Below are positions 48,279 through 60,348 of a stretch of 64,000 nt of DNA, in pieces. The notes under the pieces were generated by a model, which saw only the letters and a program-made list of their open reading frames with translations, was not told the DNA's origin and did not search any database. Numbering within the stretch: position 1 is the first letter of the stretch; every line of letters begins with the position of its first letter. The stretch comes from Lomentospora prolificans. Its lineage: Eukaryota > Ascomycota > Sordariomycetes > Microascales > Microascaceae. Where the stretch lies: NCBI GenBank assembly GCA_029532625.1, contig JARFXM010000003.1, positions 3,782,001 to 3,846,000 of the forward strand, read 5' to 3'. Both the position numbers and the translations under genes were made by a program.

Positions 48279-49298
48279 ATGGCCACAATGACCACGACGA
48301 CCACCACTACAGACCCGGCACCTATCCTCAACGCCTCACCCTCCTCCTCCCTTCCCCCACCATCCTTCTCCTCCTCCTCCTCCTCCTCCACATCATCTTT
48401 CACCCAATTCTCCTCCCTACCCCTCGAGATTCGCGATCTCATCTGGGAACTCACCCTCCCTCCCCCGCGCCTCTTCCACATCCGCCGCTTCGAACGAGCC
48501 TTCCAAACCACCGACAACTCCCACACCCCACGCGACGTCGTCGAGGAGCACTTCCACCGCCGCCTCCAGCAGGCCGGAAGCAACCCCTTGGCCACGCGCC
48601 GCCTCCCCAAATTCTACCTCTCCCATCCTCCTCCAATCACCACCCAGATCTGCGCCGAATCCCGCCGCCGCGCTCTCCGCCTGGGTTGCTTCCTCCTGCC
48701 CGCCTCCACCCCGGTTCCGGGCTCCTGTCTCTGGTTCAACCCCGACGCCGACGTCATCTACCTCGACCGCAACCTCAGGGCCGAACTTGTTCACCAGAGA
48801 GGCAAGCCCGGCTTCGTCGTCCCCGAGTTCGACAAGGTCAGGCGCGTCGCCGTCGAGTGGCGCTGGCTGACCAGCAACGGCTCCGTCGCCATCGAGAATT
48901 ACTCCCGCCGCCCCATGCTCGCCCTGTTGACCCAGAAGCTAGCCTCCGTTTACGCCTACATGCCCGCCATGACGCATTTTCATTATGTCCTGCCCATCGT
49001 GAGGTACCAGGGCGGCATCCCCCATGGCCGGGAGCCCGACGGCGCCGCGGACTTGCCGTGCGAGCTGGTCGACTTGCCGTCTCGCGTCATCATCCCTTTG
49101 GAGAGCGGCCACAAGACATGGGACATGTTCCGCTCCGAGCTTGTCAAGGCCTTTGGCGAGGACTATGCCAGGCAGGAGTGGAAATCGTACTTTGGGGACA
49201 AGACCAACAACTATCCGCCCCACGTCGTGGGGAACTGGCTTATTCGGATAGGCTTCAACAGGAAGCACCTTACACCTAGCATTAGGGAGTTTTACTAA
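48279..49298 (+). CDS. 2EXR-domain protein
   Basis: The ATG at 48279 (ACA before it) gives 339 aa in one exon; an upstream in-frame GTG at 48228 is not a plausible fungal start. The first ~45 residues are a Thr/Ser/Pro low-complexity leader. It leads to FTQFSSLPLEIRDLIWELTLP, the hallmark of the fungal 2EXR domain, with ITTQICAESRRRALR and DADVIYLDRNL further on, as usual for this family. The family is large in moulds and has no established biochemical function. Codon use is strongly C-ending, which leaves long frames open in other registers. Confidence 0.8.
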   Translation: MATMTTTTTTTDPAPILNASPSSSLPPPSFSSSSSSSTSSFTQFSSLPLEIRDLIWELTLPPPRLFHIRRFERAFQTTDNSHTPRDVVEEHFHRRLQQAGSNPLATRRLPKFYLSHPPPITTQICAESRRRALRLGCFLLPASTPVPGSCLWFNPDADVIYLDRNLRAELVHQRGKPGFVVPEFDKVRRVAVEWRWLTSNGSVAIENYSRRPMLALLTQKLASVYAYMPAMTHFHYVLPIVRYQGGIPHGREPDGAADLPCELVDLPSRVIIPLESGHKTWDMFRSELVKAFGEDYARQEWKSYFGDKTNNYPPHVVGNWLIRIGFNRKHLTPSIREFY

Positions 49299-51254
49299 CA
49301 GCACGAGGCTGCTCATCTGTTACTGATAGTACGAGGCTGCTCATTTGCGTACAGACATCAATCTCATGCTCCTACTCTACATATACAAAAGAAAAGGCCA
49401 GGCCAAACCGGGGATTATGATGGCACGTCCACCCGCCCGCTTGCAAAGATGTGCATCTAATTTGATGTAATTTACGCCTACTATTCCTTTTAGTCCTTTT
49501 TAGCACGCGTGCAACGTCAGTGAATTCGAACATACCATCTCCGGCGGCTAGACACAGGGCCATCCATATATTCTCGCGAACCACCAACATCGTCGCGTAA
49601 CGCCAACTTATACCACGAGTGCCACCAGCACCCGAACAGCACCACCATCTTGTGCAACCCATTGCGTAAACGAACCCGCAGTATCACCCATCCCCAGGTT
49701 CTCCTCCCCCGACTTCATTTCCATGTGACTCCATGTCATCATCGTCAAAACTCGCGCCATCGTCTGATCTAGTGTTGGCTGTGGACCATCCGAGCAGGTA
49801 CACCAGCATCTTTCGCTACACTGGTTTTCGTTTTCTCGTTGACCCGGGGCCGAGCCGTACCATTCCAAAGGTGCAGGAAACGTGGCACTCGACGAAGAGA
49901 ACGACCTGCCCCCTAATGTCTCACCCAAACACTTTCTCACAAACCCTTGCGTGACGTGGCTTCGTTTAAGAAAGTGATCCAGTTTTCCGAGACAGGTTTC
50001 CCTTGGGTCCCGCGAAGAACTTGAGAATTTGATGCGGATTTTGTTTTGCTGGTCTCGCCCAGTAAGGGTCTAATTGACTGACTTGGTGCTACGCTGGCAG
50101 TCATGGTTGAGACATGTCCTTAGGTGCATGCATTTTAGTAGCAGCCTTTTTGAAGAAGTCTCTTAGTTCTGGCTACAGCTACAGCTACACCTTCATGATC
50201 GATGAGAAAGGCCGCCAACACTCTCATCCTATCACCTACAAGTTAACATACCCATAACGTAGACAAGAGATATATACACACATGTCCACATTGACTAGGC
50301 ACGAGCCCACTATGCTTGAGAGTTCTGTTCATTTTGTTTGTATTTTAACTGCTAAACTTGAAAATTCTCCCCCCCCGGCCATTGTTCAGACACGACCAAG
50401 ACGCTGGCGGATGTCCTCATAATGGCCAAGTTCGCATTTCTCATGAAAAACCAAGTTCCAAACCAAATCCCCTTGCGTGTTCCAACGTCGTGTATGACGA
50501 AAAGAGAAAAAGAATGGCTAGTACGCCAACTCAGAGCCGCAGGCATCGCTAGAGCAATGGCTTTCCGTATCGAGTGACGTCTGTTGGTTTGATTGCAAAG
50601 AAAAAAGACCCTGCACAAGAAATGCAAACGGCGAGCAAATATCAAATCTGCCGATGCCACCATTCCTGGTTGCCGGGAATTCCACCCTAGCCGGCCTGTC
50701 GCGAAGTAGAAATAAAAAAGAATTCTTCCGGTCTGCAGTACCTTTCCCTTTTCCATGGTATATTCGTCAAGAGCCTACCCTCCTCCGTCTAAACAACCGG
50801 AAGGGCCAATGAGAAACATTCCCAATTCGTCCTGGCGAAAAAATAAAAGAGCCGCCTGCAGATGGTGGAGTGTTCTGCGGCGGCTGTCGAAGTGAATGCT
50901 TCCATTTGACTGGCAGCAGAAACAAACCTAGGCGTCCTCTCAGAAAATCGGAGGAGCCTGAGATTGAGAGAACGGAAAAGTGGTCGAAGAAGAAAGGACG
51001 AATGACGATAAGAGGCCAAGGATCAAATGCAACTAGAAATAGAGAAAGCCGAAATCGAGGGTAGTGTGGGTTCCTACAACTGCCGCCTCATGAGCGTGAG
51101 ACGTGTCGCGTCGAAGTAGTGAGGCACGCTCGCGGACCATCAGCCATCAAAACGGTTTCCGACGGGATAAAATTGAACAGGAAGGGTAAAATGATAAAAG
51201 GAAACGTTGAAAAAACCGTGAGTCGTAAGAGGTAAAAAGGAAAGATGAGAAAGG

Positions 51255-51285
<31 letters not shown>

Positions 51286-51310
51286 GAGACAAAACAAAGC
51301 AGCGCGGCGT
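49299..51310. other. Spacer without recognisable gene
   Basis: The 2 kb lie between the convergent 2EXR and Q-rich genes. The frames present carry no recognisable motif. A run of 27 A is at 51256-51282, just beyond the stop of the Q-rich gene. Confidence 0.5.
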
Positions 51311-53017
51311 CTACGCAGCTACAGTAGGGCCGCTCCTTGTTAGCACAAGCCTAGGCGCCTTTCGCTGTCCGTCAAGACCTTGAGCGGCCTTGTCGCCCTG
51401 AGCAGCCTTGAAGACGCTAGCGAAGCTGCCGTCGTTCTCGTCGACGATGTCCCGGACCTTCTCTCGCGACGAGGGCCGATCAGAGCCAATGGCGCCCCAG
51501 CTACCGCTGGCAGACGTCCTGGAGCTGGGAAGCGAGCACTCGACTTCGCCAGAGAGACTACCCGAACCGCTACGTCCCGAGTCCGACTCGTTATCAGTGA
51601 TAGGAGTCTCGGACTCGGCAGCGCTCTCAGAGACTGGGCTCATGCTACCGGTAGAGCTACCCGTGCCCTTGCGTCGCTCCTTGCCAGCTCGCACGAGGTT
51701 GTGCACGGCGGATCGGCGGGTACGAGCAGCAAAGTTCTTGCTACCTTCATGCCTCGCAGTGGGCTTGGAAGCGAGCTCGTCGAAGGAAGGAGGTCCTCGT
51801 GGCTGGCGGACGGGATGCTCACCAGCACGTGCCTGGCCAGGTCCATAACCCCCAATTACGGGCGTCAGGGGGAAAGCAGCAGACTTAGGAGCCTTCTGAG
51901 CGTCGTGAACGTTGACCGACAGTCCATTGGTGTTGACAGCAGATACAGTCTTCTTGTGACCACGACGGAAAGCGTTGGCAGATGGGGGAGGGAGCGGGGC
52001 GTGCTCAGAAGGCGATTCGTAACGCTTGGGAGGCGAATTGCTCCTGAAAGCGGTTGGTGTCACCTCGGGAGGAGGCGAAACCTGGACACGCGGGGCGTTG
52101 GCTATCTGCTGCTGAATTTGTTGCTGCTGCTGCTGCTGCAATTGCTGGAGCTGCTGAAGTTGCTGGAGCTGTTGGAGTTGCTGAAGCTGTTGCTGCTGCT
52201 GCTGTTGTTGTTGCTGGAGAGCAGCGTACTGCGGAAGTTGGGCCTGGTCAACGTACTGACCACCAACGCTCTGGTCGACGACATAGGTCGGCTGGCCAGT
52301 GGTGGGGTCGTACAGGGTGTAGATATTAGGCTGAGCACCCGAGAGGCTACGGCCCTGAGCTTGGCCATACATGGCGAGCTGTTGCTGCTGGATCTGTTGT
52401 ATCTGCTGGATCTGCTGCTGGCCGATAGCGAGGCCTTGGAACTGCTGGGCAACCGCCTGAATATTACGGAGCCGTTGCTGGAGGTGCTGCTGCTGTTGTG
52501 CCAAGTACGAGTTGGTGGCCACGAGCTGAGCGTACATTGAAGGGTCCATCTGCTCCTGAATCTGGGGATCGAACTGGAGCTCCGGGGGTGCAAGGACCTG
52601 TTCCGTAGTATACTGCTGGCTCATATGCATCAGCGCGTTAAAAGCCGCCTGGGGCTGCTGTTGATGCTGCTGCTGCTGTTGGCTAGCATATCGGGGCATG
52701 GCAGTCTTGGGACCGGCATAAGCGTCCTGGGCGACAGCGTAGTTGGCCGAGGCCTTAGCATACTGCTGCTGGGGCTGCTGTGCCATAGAGGTCTGAGAAG
52801 CTGAGAAGGAGGCAGCGGTGGCTGTCTTGGGGGCCGTTCTCAGACCAGCGAGCAGGTGAGATCGGCTAGTCCGGGGAGTAGGAGCACCGTTGTCCTTGTC
52901 AGTCGAGGCCTTGATAGCGTCGAAGGAAAGAGGCTTGATGTTCTGGCCGCCACGGCGAGAGGCGAGACCCGAACCGGGCATGCCAATTGCATTGGGGGCG
53001 AAGTTGTTGGAAGTCAT
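51311..53017 (-). CDS. Glutamine-rich low-complexity protein, unknown function
   Basis: One exon of 568 codons starts at the ATG at 53017 (MTSNNFAPNAIGMPGSG). I do not recognise a catalytic domain. Residues ~90-300 are dominated by Gln, with a near-continuous QQQ/LQQLQQ tract at ~265-302 that may form a coiled coil or a prion-like segment. Within it lies an ordered-looking island, PNIYTLYDPTTGQPTYVVDQ. After ~305 come Pro/Ser-rich stretches, the conserved-looking block PPSFDELASKPTARHEGSKNFAARTRRSAVHNLVRAGKERR, and a Ser-rich acidic tail with many SP/TP sites. Such architecture is common in RNA-granule or signalling scaffolds; that is inference only. Confidence 0.85.
   Translation of the reverse strand: MTSNNFAPNAIGMPGSGLASRRGGQNIKPLSFDAIKASTDKDNGAPTPRTSRSHLLAGLRTAPKTATAASFSASQTSMAQQPQQQYAKASANYAVAQDAYAGPKTAMPRYASQQQQQHQQQPQAAFNALMHMSQQYTTEQVLAPPELQFDPQIQEQMDPSMYAQLVATNSYLAQQQQHLQQRLRNIQAVAQQFQGLAIGQQQIQQIQQIQQQQLAMYGQAQGRSLSGAQPNIYTLYDPTTGQPTYVVDQSVGGQYVDQAQLPQYAALQQQQQQQQQQLQQLQQLQQLQQLQQLQQQQQQQIQQQIANAPRVQVSPPPEVTPTAFRSNSPPKRYESPSEHAPLPPPSANAFRRGHKKTVSAVNTNGLSVNVHDAQKAPKSAAFPLTPVIGGYGPGQARAGEHPVRQPRGPPSFDELASKPTARHEGSKNFAARTRRSAVHNLVRAGKERRKGTGSSTGSMSPVSESAAESETPITDNESDSGRSGSGSLSGEVECSLPSSRTSASGSWGAIGSDRPSSREKVRDIVDENDGSFASVFKAAQGDKAAQGLDGQRKAPRLVLTRSGPTVAA
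52110..52225 (-). repeat. Polyglutamine-encoding CAG/CAA tract
   Basis: Mixed CAG, CAA and CTC/CTT codons encode runs of Gln with regularly spaced Leu (LQQLQQLQQ). The codon mixture would limit slippage compared with a pure CAG run. Confidence 0.9.
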
Positions 53018-54310
53018 TTTGAGCCGAAGACCACCGGTGTCGAAAGCTCAAGAGAAAGGTTCAAGTCTATCGATAAGAAGGCAGGAGTTTGGAAGAGACA
53101 GAAAGAATGCTGAACTTCGTTGGAAAGAGTGGAAGAATCGCACAGGAAAAAAAAGTTAAAAGGGTTTGCCTAGAGGCAGAAATTACGAATGTGGAATATT
53201 ATATTGTTGAATCGCGAGCTTCTGAGAAGGAGCTGGTTGGGATGCCGACTGTCTTGTTTGCGCGGTTGATTCGAACTGGGTTGGTAGGGAGAAAAAAAAG
53301 GCGTGTGATGAGACCCAATCCAAGAAAGAGTTTTGAATTCCACAGGCAGAATGAGAGGATCAAACTGGTGCTGATGGTATTAAAAAGGAGCTCAATAACC
53401 CCAGTGAATAAGAAGCGTGAGACGACGCGTTGAATGAATAGAGAGAGGCAAGGAAGGTGCGAATTTGCTTCAATGCGCTGGCGTGAGTCGAAGTTCAAAG
53501 GCGTGGAAGGATGGATGCTGGATACAGGCAAAATTGATGCAGGTGCGACGGACCGAAGAGAAGCAGGTGAGACCGAGGAATATCGAGATGGAAAAGTGTT
53601 GTCAACCGATCGAGTCCCAGGCTGCGGAAGGAGAGAGAACAGGTCGAGGCGCGAGCAGATACCAAAGAGCCTTCCGTTCCGACACGTACACACACACACA
53701 CACGAGGTCTGTTTCGACACCTTGTGGAGACTCTCGAGGGACCCTGACGAGGCAGCAGCGCGTATCGAAGTTGCTATCGGCGGTGCGGGAATTAAGAGTT
53801 ATGTTGTCGGACTTGTATTGTACGATAAAACGAAACTGAGAGAAAAGATGCAGAATTCCAGATCAATAGTACAAGAGATTAAACAGATTTGGGCAGTTTT
53901 TTGTCGGGCTTCGGCCAGGACTGAAGATGAACTTGCTTCGTCGTCGAATGATCCCGTATTGCGTTTGCTTTCGATGCGTGTTTGGAAAGTGTTGACTGGC
54001 GAGAGAGAGATGCTACTCTTCCCCCAAGTTGCACAGCCTTGTGGACGATGATGGTTTCGGCGTACCGCGTGCGCGAAAATATGGGGAAATGAAAGAAAAA
54101 ATGAGAGCAGCAATGTTCCTTGAGAGAGAATGCAAATTCTTTTTTTCCGTTTCTGAAAGAGTTTTAGGAGATTGACTCCAAACAACAACGACCACGACGA
54201 GCGAGCAGCAAGAGAGAGAGAGAGGGGGGAAGGGGGGGGAAAAAGGTTGGAAGGAGATGAAGGGCGGTGTGGTGAGGAGGGAGAGGGAGAAAAGAAGGGA
54301 ATGCGAAAAG
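53018..54310 (-). promoter_or_regulatory. Long CT-rich leader/promoter region of the Q-rich gene
   Basis: In the gene's orientation this region is pyrimidine-rich, with an almost pure polypyrimidine stretch opposite 54209-54310 (GAGAGAGAG, then G and A runs on the plus strand). An AC dinucleotide repeat is at 53688-53703. CT-rich blocks are common near start sites of constitutive fungal genes. A transcription start near 54.2 kb and a ~1-kb leader are inferred from this only. Confidence 0.35.
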
Positions 54311-57300
54311 GTTGGACGAGATGGATTTGTGTGGAGGTGGTGAGCGTTCACACGCAAAACACACACACACATGGAGTGGCTCTGAGAAGTGACGGGGGAG
54401 TGGATGGAGACTTCGGGCAACTTGGAGGGTACCACCACCTGCATTCGGCGCAGCCAGGAGCAGAGAGAGCGAGTCGTTGACCAATAAAACCGCGCGAACC
54501 GAGTGGGCGTCGTGGTTCTGCTGGGGAAGAGCGTGCGGATCACCTAAAGGGCTGACCAATCATACACGGTCAGAGTCGAGCCACCCGCCCCAGGAGAGAG
54601 CAAGGTATCAGATACACGGGGCGCGTACCCTCAAGAGACCCACGCCCATACTCTCCTCATTGTACCCACATGGTCAGGTAATACCTCCCTGGCTACCTGT
54701 CGCGGGCGCGCGCCGCACCACGTTATGTATGTACAAGTAGGTGGCAAGGGCAAGGGCAATACGGGCCATGGCACAACAAGCTGTCTGTCCGATACGTAAC
54801 TGCGCTAAGCGTTTACAGTGTTGCCCAGAAACGCCCTTTCCTTGATGCTCCGAGGTCTCAACTTGTCTCTTCGACATTACCTCTGAACACCAGCCCGCAC
54901 TGAACACAACCTACCACCATGGCCATGATAGCATGGGCACGCAATGTGAACAGAACCCTCGTCACAAGTCATGAGTGGCTGGACTGGGAGGCTACCCCTT
55001 GGAGACTAAATCGGGCAAAGGCAGTATTCGCTTGGGTTGCATGTGGCCAATCAGAGCCGTGGCTGGGGGCCACCGAAGGGTACATCACGTTGCCAAACGC
55101 CATTACGATACAGTGCCCCACTTGTTGCGGAAATCCCAGAAAAGAAACCAGGCACCACCTCACAGCCTACGTTGTACCCCCTGCTTTGATACGGAGAAAA
55201 GATCCCATCGAATGAATACCCGTAAGAGAGCGGCCCTGGCCAAAGCCGAGTGCACATTACTATACCACTAACTATCCTGCCAGTTTGATCCTGTCCCGAG
55301 CCCGGACGCTTGCCTTTTCGCTTCAAGGGTAATGAATATATGACTAGCCCTCGGGGGAAGCTTCCAACTTCGCAATCCTCAGTCACCAGACATCACGACA
55401 ATAAACTGTGCAAAGGCAACGCATTTTGGCGCCGATTTCTCCAATGAATCAACCATTGATCAATCAGGCTGCGTTCGGCGAGCCTTTTAAGACAGGCCCC
55501 CAATTCTCCCGATCTGCATTAGTAGCGCGACGAGCAATATTCTCTTGGGGTGACCCTCTTCTCCCCTCTCTCCTCTTGTGGGTTTTCCGCCCCCTTGGCA
55601 GAATGACCACCAGCATAACGGATGGACGAATCATTTCCCTCAGGACCCGATCTTTTTTAAATGGACTTGTGCAGTGCCTGGGTCTCGACTCTGAATGGGG
55701 GGACCAGAGCGCTCGAGGGATAAATGTGTGAGGCATGAATTAGAGCCTTTGCTGCCCAATGCCCACAAATAGCACGGTAGGCGGGAAGTGGATTAAATTT
55801 TGTGCAAAAGGGAGGAAAACCAGTCGTAAGCGGCGCAGACGGGTCGATCAAGGGCCGGCCTGGGCCACGCCCGCCACCTTGACCCTCGTCTCGGGATCCC
55901 GCTCCGCCAACTTGGTAGCTCTTGACAGCACCGCATGAATTTTCGTCAATCATCCTTTCCCAAGGGAGCGACGATGAGAGGAGAAAAACCTGGCATTGCC
56001 CTTCGGGACACGGCATTGATCGCCATAATGCTGAGCCAAATGGCCTCGAACGCATCTCTTTCCGCATCGAGTATCCGCTACTTAAACTGCCAGCGTACAC
56101 TCGGTCGCACACAGATTGACGGAGCATCATAAGCCCACCTTCCTTAGGGATCCCGGGTGCTCCTCCTCCAGGGGGTGCGTTTGTTTCACCTAAAATGTTT
56201 CGAGCGCATTGCCTGGCCTAGTAAAAGGCTGGCTAGCTCCAGGTTGACGAAGCACTCTCCTGGGCCTAATTGACCTATTCTAGTTGTAGCGCTGACAGGC
56301 GTAAATCTCGTCAGGGCTGCCCGTCCTAACCAGCCTAAATTTACTCATGCTCGTGGGGCCAAGGTTGGCCGCCACAACACAAGCAAAGGGCATGATTCCA
56401 AATTTCCACCATGTCATAACTATCGTTCGAGGCGCGTCGGCCTAGCCGCGGTTCTTCGCCGTGAGAAAGTTGAGATCACGCCCAGAGATGTGAGACTGCA
56501 GCCTCCAATGATGGACGCAACCCTGGTAAATAAACAAAGACGGAATAAGACAAAAAAATTAGAATAAAGAAGCTAGCTGAAGAATTTTCCTCTTCCTTCT
56601 TTAGAGCGTTGCCTTGTTCGGCTCCGGTGGCACTTTCGCCTTTCGCAGGCCACTTACTGCTGTCCAGCGGAGCTCGTTAAAGAGGACTACTAGTGGCGCC
56701 AACTGTCATAAACTAAAATCTCGGCCAACTTATACGAGTACACCAGACACCAGACACCAGACACCACAACTGGTGGACTTTGGAGTCGGCCAGGCCAGGG
56801 GCTTCCAGCAGCCCATGGGTCGCGAGCCGAAATTCTCCGCACAGTCCTTTTTCCCTTGTTCACCAACTCTATGTTTGCTCGTCGCAAGGGCCCCTCTGGT
56901 CGCCGACAACGTATTATTACATGAGACAGCATTCTGCAGACCCCGTCGTCCGTGGGCCCTTGCTGTGGACAAGGGGTCCTTGATTTAGGGCAAAGTGGAC
57001 CCAGAGAGATGATACATTCATCATCTCTTCCAGGACTGGCAAAGCAACGTCTCGGCGGAGCTGTGATGTCACGAGACACCAAGAGAGTCTAGATCCTGAA
57101 CCCTTAACCAGTCCCGGATTAGAACAGATGACATCCGATGTTCAAGAACTTTTCTCCGTCGTGGAGGGATGCCAGGGGTTTCAGCCATGGACCAGAACAG
57201 CTAGGCTGTTCCTCCGTCTCCTCATTCTCACCCGTGGCGAGCAAGGCTGATTCTTCAATTCACTCATAGATAGCCGCGGCTGGGACAAGTAGCGCCCCAT

Positions 57301-58309
57301 TTTCTCCTTGAAAGGATACAGTTTAATAAGATGAAAATTCCACCTGTCTTCAAGGGAATACGAGACTTGCATACAGTAGCGTATGCATCGTCTACTAGTT
57401 TAACTTCCCTCCCTAGACCCCCATTGAAAAAAATCAATAGTGGCATCTTGCGAGATGTCATCCCAATTTCCTTCCTGCGGTCTTGAAATCTTGTTTTCCT
57501 CACTCCTCTGGGTTCTCGCTCTTTTCTTCGGGGTCTCTTTTCTGCCTGCCGCCATTTGGCTGTCGGTGGAGGTACGACATGGTAATATTAATAAGATCAC
57601 CTCGGCTGAGCGTGGCTCCGCGCTCGCATCGCATCTGCCATCTAAAATAAGATCGCGCCCATCAAGATGCATGGCAACCCCAGTGCATTAGCACTTTTCC
57701 AACGAGTGGAAGAAAATTCAAGGGACACCTTCGTGTGAGCAAATTCTAGTGATGTGGCTTTCCACCCAACCCCCTCTTCGCAATTCAATGCGACCGCACC
57801 ATATCTCGACTCAACCCTACCGACGACGGGTTATCGTGGCGGTTCGCTGGTAACGCCTCTTATTAGGCTCCACGTCCAGCCTTACTCGATTCGGGCCATT
57901 CTTCTGCTCATCTCTTCTAGTGGGATTCTAGTGCATAGGAAATGCGCTTTCCCAATTGGAAAAGCCCTCTTGCCACCAGTTGGGCCGTCTCCATCGGCCA
58001 TATTGCCTATCGAGACCAGAACGGCCGCGAATGCTACAGGTCAACCCTATAACAAAACGGGGACGAGAGGGCGTCAAGTTTTTTCCCTCTTCGGCCATGC
58101 ACAGTTGGCTGCGCGGGCGCTTTTTTCCAAACCTGTCGAGCACGGTTAAGAAGGCGACGCGTGGCTACACCCAACTGGTATCTCTTCTCCCTCGCCTTGT
58201 CGGCAAGTCGACCTACAGAGAGTCGGACCAAACGTCCTCAAGACCCTGTATGCAACCTGTAAACCCGTGCATCCCCCTCCCGTAGAAAAGGAGAAAAGAG
58301 AAAGAAGGG

Positions 58310-58339
<30 letters not shown>
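58310..58339 (+). repeat. A30 homopolymer
   Basis: An uninterrupted A run preceded by a purine-rich stretch (GGAGAAAAGAGAAAGAAGGG). No flanking duplication was noticed. Confidence 0.9.
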
Positions 58340-58342
<3 letters not shown>

Positions 58343-60015
58343 CGACGGCGAACATTGCATGGAAGGCGCTTAAGCTCCAAGTCGACAGGCCAAGAAGGCA
58401 CCAGCTTTTTCCCCCATTCCAGACGTGGCCCTTGCCTAGTGGTGGAAACCCAATGTGACCATCAGGATCAGGTCGCACCGGCGCCCTCGTCGATCGTAGC
58501 CGCGAAATCTGTAGCCCCGTCGCCGTATGAGAACGATGTCCGCAATCCAGCATCTGCATTGGCTTCCAGGAAGGGTTGTCAGTTCCCGATTGTCGAGGCC
58601 CAATAGTCCGGGCTCATCATCTGCTTTCGGGCATGTATCGGCTCCACTGTTTTTGTTTTCCCTCAGAAGCGGCCGGAGCCAACCACATAGCGAGGTCCAC
58701 CGGCTATGAATGGACGTTTAGACGCGGTCGGAGATTGATCTTTTTGAGTGCAATTGAGTTATTAACGAAACGACACTGTGGTTGCAATGCACCACACGTA
58801 GCCGCCCATAAGCGCCCAAACGTTCTCTCCTGACCTTGACAGGTAACCCTGTAGGCAATGTGTCGTCGATGCAATAACCAAACATGTCGAGGAGCCCACC
58901 AGAATGCCTTGGCACATTGCGCCAATGGCTGAGGCCGTAAAGCATATCTTTCCGATCGAATGATGGCCGTTCGATTGTTGGTCAACCCCTAGGGCCCCCC
59001 AAGCCTTTCACAGCCGCCGGCTGTATGGATCCTACCGCGCCGCCCTTAGGGGCCCGGAGGATACACATAGCCCGGTACACCTTGCGGAGCCTCGTACAGC
59101 AAGAGCCCTACCATCGGAGCACTAGGCTGCTGGCTCTCCGAGAGCAACGTGGGAGTTCGTTCACGGCAGCGGGGCGCATGCGTTATCCGGTCGATACTGA
59201 AGGGTTCGCGGCCGAGCACAGCGAATTCGTAGAACATGCGCTTCCGGCAAGAGGCTTCGGAGTAAATCTGCCCTTTCTACATTAGAGAGAGTCCTGTGAT
59301 GGAGATTTTCTGCAGTTTGCAGTCCATATAGACACGACCACGACTCTCCGGTCCATTCTAATCAGTTGGATGGTACTTACTATTACATGTTTCTGACCAC
59401 ACATCTGACGCTAACACTGTCGAAGGCATCACATGCACTCTTGTTAAGAGCGCGGAGCAAACAGATCCCAAATGATATTATGGGCCCCTCCGTCAGTTCC
59501 CCGCTCTTCGTCGCCTTATATACGTGACATGAAAATGGGAGCAGGAGGGGGAGGTGTGTGGTGTTGGGCTGCCTTGTGGTCATCTGGGAAGCGTGAGACT
59601 GGGGCAAGGACACATCATTGCAGTAGTTCCTCCAAGCTGACCATGAAAGATAAGCCCGATGTGCTTTTCTGACCAACATCCCTTTCCCCTCGTTTCGCCG
59701 GAGCCAGACCCGTCATTATGCTTCTTGTAGGGTGGCAGTGTCCGACTCCCCGCACCACCCATCTCGTCCCTCGTTCCTCCGCAGTCACTGAGAGGATTCG
59801 TCGTCAGACGGGCCATTTGCTCCACAGGATACCCTCACACGCCCTCAAAAACGGGAGGGGAAAAAAGGCGAAGCAACAATCCCTGTTGACTCTTTTCGCT
59901 GGGTTGCACCCCCTACTTCGACCCATCCTTCCATGACAGACTTGAGCGCCGAAAGTTGTATCGCAAAAAAAGCCCGCTCCTCCGATCAATTACAAGCCTG
60001 ACTAGGCCCATCCTT

Positions 60016-60348
60016 TTACCATATCTTGTAACTAGTACCTTCAACCACCATCTTTAGAGTACCGTCGTTTCTCGCTCCGGTAATTCCGAAACCGCAAGGC
60101 TCACCCTGACCGAGAACAGTATAAGACGAAGGACAATGTCGCATTGTTTTAAGTCCCACCTTCCAACTAGGCGCGGACTCAAAAGGTGTGCGACCAGTAC
60201 CCCAATAGACAACCCGCTGCCGTTGCGCCGACCAACGTTGGGCCTTAGACCCTTTTGGGCTCGTAGTTTCTTTCTTATGAGGTGAAACGAAGCGACCTAT
60301 GCCCTGCGCTACCCGATTGGGAAGGCTGAATCCTTGTGTGTAGGTCAT
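60016..60348 (-). CDS. Possible small protein, unrecognised
   Basis: A single frame of 110 codons from an ATG (MTYTQGFSLPNRVAQGIG...) ends EGTSYKIW. The residue mix is ordinary, with three Trp and no low complexity, which is why it is listed. There is no signal peptide, no membrane segment and no recognised motif. Length alone does not exclude chance. Confidence 0.2.
   Translation of the reverse strand: MTYTQGFSLPNRVAQGIGRFVSPHKKETTSPKGSKAQRWSAQRQRVVYWGTGRTPFESAPSWKVGLKTMRHCPSSYTVLGQGEPCGFGITGARNDGTLKMVVEGTSYKIW

Noticed and set aside
48245..49279. A 344-codon frame overlapping the 2EXR gene in another register
   Set aside because: It is Pro/His/Arg-rich and arises from the C-ending codons of the real gene. 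The 2EXR frame has the recognisable domain.
53434..54051. A 205-codon plus-strand frame from an ATG
   Set aside because: It lies opposite the CT-rich leader of the Q-rich gene and includes an AC dinucleotide repeat translated as HTHTH. There is no recognisable domain, and the purine-rich strand simply lacks stops.
55657..56130. A 157-codon minus-strand frame
   Set aside because: The residue pattern is not protein-like (patchy Gly/Arg and Pro runs), with no motif and no splice support.
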